A stretch of DNA of 51,331 nucleotides from Treponema sp. UBA6852. GTDB lineage: Bacteria > Spirochaetota > Spirochaetia > Treponematales > Treponemataceae. Position 1 is the first letter of the stretch. Each line of letters opens with the position of its first letter. Of this stretch, positions 49,063-51,331 are shown piece after piece. Where the stretch lies: positions 80,739 through 132,069 of the forward strand of contig DKDI01000004.1 in the NCBI GenBank assembly GCA_002449305.1, written 5' to 3'. The notes under the pieces are model-generated. The model saw only the letters and a list, made by a program, of their open reading frames with translations. It did no database searches and was not told the origin of the DNA. The position numbers were made by a program, and so were the translations under genes.

Positions 49063-49566
49063 TTAGTTCCCCTGTTCGCCGTTTTTGGCCGCGTCACTCA
49101 AGCCTCTGAATTTTTCGGAGGCTTTATTTATTTTAAATAGCTCAATTGAATAAATATGATGTCCGTTGGCAATGCTTTCCTTTACAGTAATCAAAACTTC
49201 GCTCTTAGACCTGTTTGAAAGATCTGCGGCAGAAGCAAAACGTTTTATTGAAATTATGTTCGGGTCGTCAGGATTCTTCAAGTCCGGGTGGCTTGCAATA
49301 AGCTCGGCACGCTCAAAAAGTTCAATGATTTTTTCAGCCATTTCAAAATGCTCGTCAAGAGAATATCCGTTCTGCTTGGACTTTTCTATTGCCTTCGCGC
49401 TTGTCATTTTTTCAAGCGATTTTTTTGAAAGAACCGCCTCAATTCCTGTCTTTTTGTTTTTGACTTTACCAAGCGAGGTTTTTAGTTTTTCAAACAGTTC
49501 AGCGCGCTTAAAATTCGCATAGCCTTTTCTTTGTATTTTCGGACTATTTGAAGAATTTATTTTCAT
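49063..49566 (-). CDS. LPD3-like protein in the restriction locus
   Basis: A 167-residue protein with 'VKNKKTGIEAVLSKKSLEKM', 'SLDEHFEMAEKIIELFERAE' and 'ESIANGHHIYSIELFKINKA'. This resembles the large polyvalent protein-associated domain LPD3, found in big phage and conjugative-element proteins and linked to nuclease-like PBECR domains. Here it stands alone between DUF1016 and hsdS. Its ATG overlaps the end of a short frame that is a copy of the hsdS beginning. It may be a toxin-like or anti-restriction module; the family call is tentative. Confidence 0.65.
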   Translation of the reverse strand: MKINSSNSPKIQRKGYANFKRAELFEKLKTSLGKVKNKKTGIEAVLSKKSLEKMTSAKAIEKSKQNGYSLDEHFEMAEKIIELFERAELIASHPDLKNPDDPNIISIKRFASAADLSNRSKSEVLITVKESIANGHHIYSIELFKINKASEKFRGLSDAAKNGEQGN

Positions 49567-49576
49567 TTCAACTTTC

Positions 49577-49608
49577 TCCCAGCTTATATTTCTTCATCTG
49601 CATTGTTT
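49577..49608. repeat. hsdS 5'-end repeat, copy 2
   Basis: Identical over 32 bp to 48971-49002. It encodes MQMKKYKLG and then GES-stop, with the stop overlapping the ATG of the LPD3-like gene. It is thus a short leader peptide in front of that gene. Confidence 0.9.
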
Positions 49609-49629
49609 TTGCTCCGCCTCTTAATTCTG

Positions 49630-50670
49630 CTATTCAATCAGTTTTTTTCCGTATTTTTCTTCTAGGAATCTTCTGTTGCGGTCTAGTTCTGCGCCCAGTT
49701 CTTCCTCTGTCGGAAGCACGGTTTTATAGCGGCTTGCGAAAATCTGCCGGGATTCGTTCAGAACGGAATATTTCACGATGCTTTCGTCCTTGTCCGCACA
49801 GAAAATAATTCCGATTGTCGGGTTGTCGTCATCGGCTTTTTTCAGCGAGTCAAACATCCGCACATACATATCCATCTGCCCGATGTCCTGATGTTTCAGC
49901 TCGCCCTTTTTCAGGTCAATCAGAACAAAACATTTTAGGATATAATTGTAGAAAACAAGGTCAATGAAAAAATCCTGAGTTTCAGTCTTTACGTGCATCT
50001 GTCGTTCAACAAAGGAAAACCCTTTCCCCATCTCAAGCAGAAACTTTTCAAGGTTTGAGATAATCGCATTTTCAATGTCTTTTTCTGAACTGCTAGTTTC
50101 AGGCTTTATTCCCAAAAACTCAAGAATATACGGGTCTTTTACAAGTGATTCATTTTTTAGTTTGGATGTTGATTTTTGAGGAATCTGGTTCTGCACAATC
50201 CGCTCAAACATCTGGGTTTTTATGCTTCTTTCAAGCTCCCGGACTGACCAGTTTCCATGTTTCGCTTCGTTTATGTAGTAATTACGTTTTTCCTCGGAAT
50301 CAAGCCGCATAATCAGACGCAAGTGAGACCAAGTCAATTCGCTACACAGTGTGTAGCAAATCTTTGCTGATGGAAATGTCAAATAAAACTGACGGCAATT
50401 TTTTAAGTGGGCCTCGGACATTCCGCTTCCGATTTTCTTGTTCAGTTCTTTTGAAAGATTCACAATAATTTTTTCGCCGTAGCCCGCACGTTTTTCGCCT
50501 TTCTGCTCCTGCTCAACAATCCTGAATCCGACAAGCCAGTACGCCTGTATCATTACGGAATTTACAGACTTGTAGCTTTGCTTCCGGGCAGACTTTAAAA
50601 TATCCTTTACGTCCTTTATATAATCATCTGAAAACTGCGAGTTGCTTAGATTGATAATTTCTTTTTCCAT
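49630..50670 (-). CDS. DUF1016/YhcG-family PD-(D/E)XK nuclease
   Basis: A 346-residue DUF1016 protein. The N-terminal domain has 'YWLVGFRIVEQEQKGEKRAG', 'FYLTFPSAK' and 'ELTWSHLRLIMRLDSEEKRN'. The C-terminal nuclease domain has 'DPYILEFLGI', 'FSFVERQMHVKTETQDFFID', 'LVFYNYILKCFVLIDLKKGE' with the D...D-L-K core, and 'QMDMYVRMF'. The family is very common in type I restriction loci and other mobile regions and is thought to be a nuclease, possibly protective or anti-mobile. A relic of the hsdS start lies directly in front. Confidence 0.93.
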   Translation of the reverse strand: MEKEIINLSNSQFSDDYIKDVKDILKSARKQSYKSVNSVMIQAYWLVGFRIVEQEQKGEKRAGYGEKIIVNLSKELNKKIGSGMSEAHLKNCRQFYLTFPSAKICYTLCSELTWSHLRLIMRLDSEEKRNYYINEAKHGNWSVRELERSIKTQMFERIVQNQIPQKSTSKLKNESLVKDPYILEFLGIKPETSSSEKDIENAIISNLEKFLLEMGKGFSFVERQMHVKTETQDFFIDLVFYNYILKCFVLIDLKKGELKHQDIGQMDMYVRMFDSLKKADDDNPTIGIIFCADKDESIVKYSVLNESRQIFASRYKTVLPTEEELGAELDRNRRFLEEKYGKKLIE

Positions 50671-50678
50671 GCTTTTCC

Positions 50679-50708
50679 CCCGGCTTATGTTTTTTCATCT
50701 GCATTTTT
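50679..50708. repeat. hsdS 5'-end repeat, diverged copy 3
   Basis: On the minus strand ATGCAGATGAAAAAACATAA corresponds to the start of hsdS (MQMKKYK) with a few changes, and reads MQMKKHKPGEKHG into the start region of the DUF1016 gene. Same placement as copy 2. Confidence 0.8.
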
Positions 50709-50728
50709 GATTCCATGTTTCATTCTTA

Positions 50729-51331
50729 TCAGCTAGAAAAAAGTTTTAGATATTCCTGAAATACAAATATGCGGTTGCGCTGTCGCTTTGTGATTTCCTC
50801 AAATATTCCTTTTTCTACAAAAACAGCGGCTAAATCTCCAGCTGCTTTTGCGGAAAGTCCTGTGATATTCTGTATATTTTTTATTGAAGCAATAGGATTT
50901 TTAAATAAATCAATTAAAAGGGTATGTGCAGTTGAATACCGTTTTCCCATTGTCATAATCGTTTCTTCAACTTTTGACTTTAACTGCATTATCTTTTGCA
51001 ATGTGCGTGTGCTTTCTTCTGCAGTTTGAGCAATTCCGACCAGAAAATATTTTATCCACTGTTTTAAATCGTTCTTTTCACGAGTTATTGTCAGATTGTC
51101 GTAGTATAAAGAGCGATTTTTTTCAAAGAAAGCCGAAAGATACAAAAGAGGTTTTTCAAGAATTCCAGAGGCGACAAAATATAACGTGATAAGCAGACGC
51201 CCGACTCTTCCGTTTCCATCTAAAAACGGATGAATTGTCTCAAATTGATAATGCGCTATTGCGATTTTTATGAGATGAGGAACATTTATTTCTTCATTGT
51301 TCAGAAATTTTTCAAAATCGGACATGAGATC
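50729..51331 (-). CDS. Fic-family protein, N-terminus outside the window
   Basis: The frame is open to the right edge, so the beginning is missing. It has the Fic motif 'IHPFLDGNGRVGRLLITLYF' with the catalytic His and the phosphate-binding loop, preceded by 'LIKIAIAHYQFET', and a C-terminal winged helix ('ASIKNIQNITGLSAKAAGDL', 'AAVFVEKGIFEEIT'). Fic enzymes attach AMP or similar groups to proteins. Proteins of this layout (Fic_N, Fic, winged helix, about 370 residues) are often encoded in restriction loci. The inhibitory motif, if present, lies outside the window. Confidence 0.93.
   Translation of the reverse strand, partial: DLMSDFEKFLNNEEINVPHLIKIAIAHYQFETIHPFLDGNGRVGRLLITLYFVASGILEKPLLYLSAFFEKNRSLYYDNLTITREKNDLKQWIKYFLVGIAQTAEESTRTLQKIMQLKSKVEETIMTMGKRYSTAHTLLIDLFKNPIASIKNIQNITGLSAKAAGDLAAVFVEKGIFEEITKRQRNRIFVFQEYLKLFSS

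Overview
The window looks like a spirochaete chromosome, most likely a gut or rumen Treponema. This is inferred from the set of genes: many AAA_14/DUF4143 ATPases, a BspA-type leucine-rich-repeat protein, a split two-component operon and a Mu-like prophage. No rRNA or housekeeping marker is present to prove it. Nearly all of the window is accessory DNA.

Region 1 (1 to about 21.73 kb) is a Mu-like transposable prophage, visibly richer in G+C than the DNA to its right. Its layout is unusual. A central control region (10.2-10.4 kb) has overlapping divergent promoters. The leftward operon reads ner-like regulator, small early genes, DUF3164, DUF3102, MuA transposase, MuB ATPase, GemA, Mor, then protease I, major head protein T, gp36-like, virion morphogenesis protein G and gp37-like, and runs off the left edge. 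Rightward come the S24 repressor with a membrane cargo gene, then lysis genes, gp25, gp26 and gp27-like genes, terminase, portal and MuF. The virion genes are therefore split into two divergent arms around the immunity region. MuF has an extra C-terminal domain that may be a toxin and is followed by two tRNA-like elements. A leftward cluster at 12.3-12.8 kb, driven by a near-consensus promoter, encodes two tiny membrane peptides and an Arc-like protein.

Region 2 (21.8-30.4 kb, AT-rich, leftward) is the most striking system: two tandem dynamin-like GTPases, a tail-anchored protein, a 1083-residue HerA/FtsK-type ATPase with a low-complexity Ser/Thr/Gly/Asn segment, a WHH-type HNH nuclease toxin translationally coupled to the ATPase, and a SMI1/KNR4 immunity protein. 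A WYL-domain regulator and a divergent Xre-type regulator lie just upstream. I infer a membrane-remodelling and toxin-handling conflict system.

Region 3 (31.6-45.8 kb) holds four intact AAA_14/DUF4143 ATPases, fragments of at least one or two more, two response regulators, a split sensor and histidine kinase, a decayed kinase and an operon of unknown genes. Intergenic DNA carries short duplicated scraps of neighbouring genes, a sign of repeated insertion and deletion. Two of the ATPase promoters contain direct repeats spaced 31-33 bp.

Region 4 (45.7-51.3 kb, leftward) is part of a type I restriction locus: a Fic protein (cut by the window edge), a DUF1016 nuclease, an LPD3-like protein, HsdS, then a PIN/acetyltransferase/EVE-like protein with an ASCH protein. 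The first codons of hsdS are repeated in front of the DUF1016 and LPD3-like genes, which suggests modular cassette exchange at that sequence.
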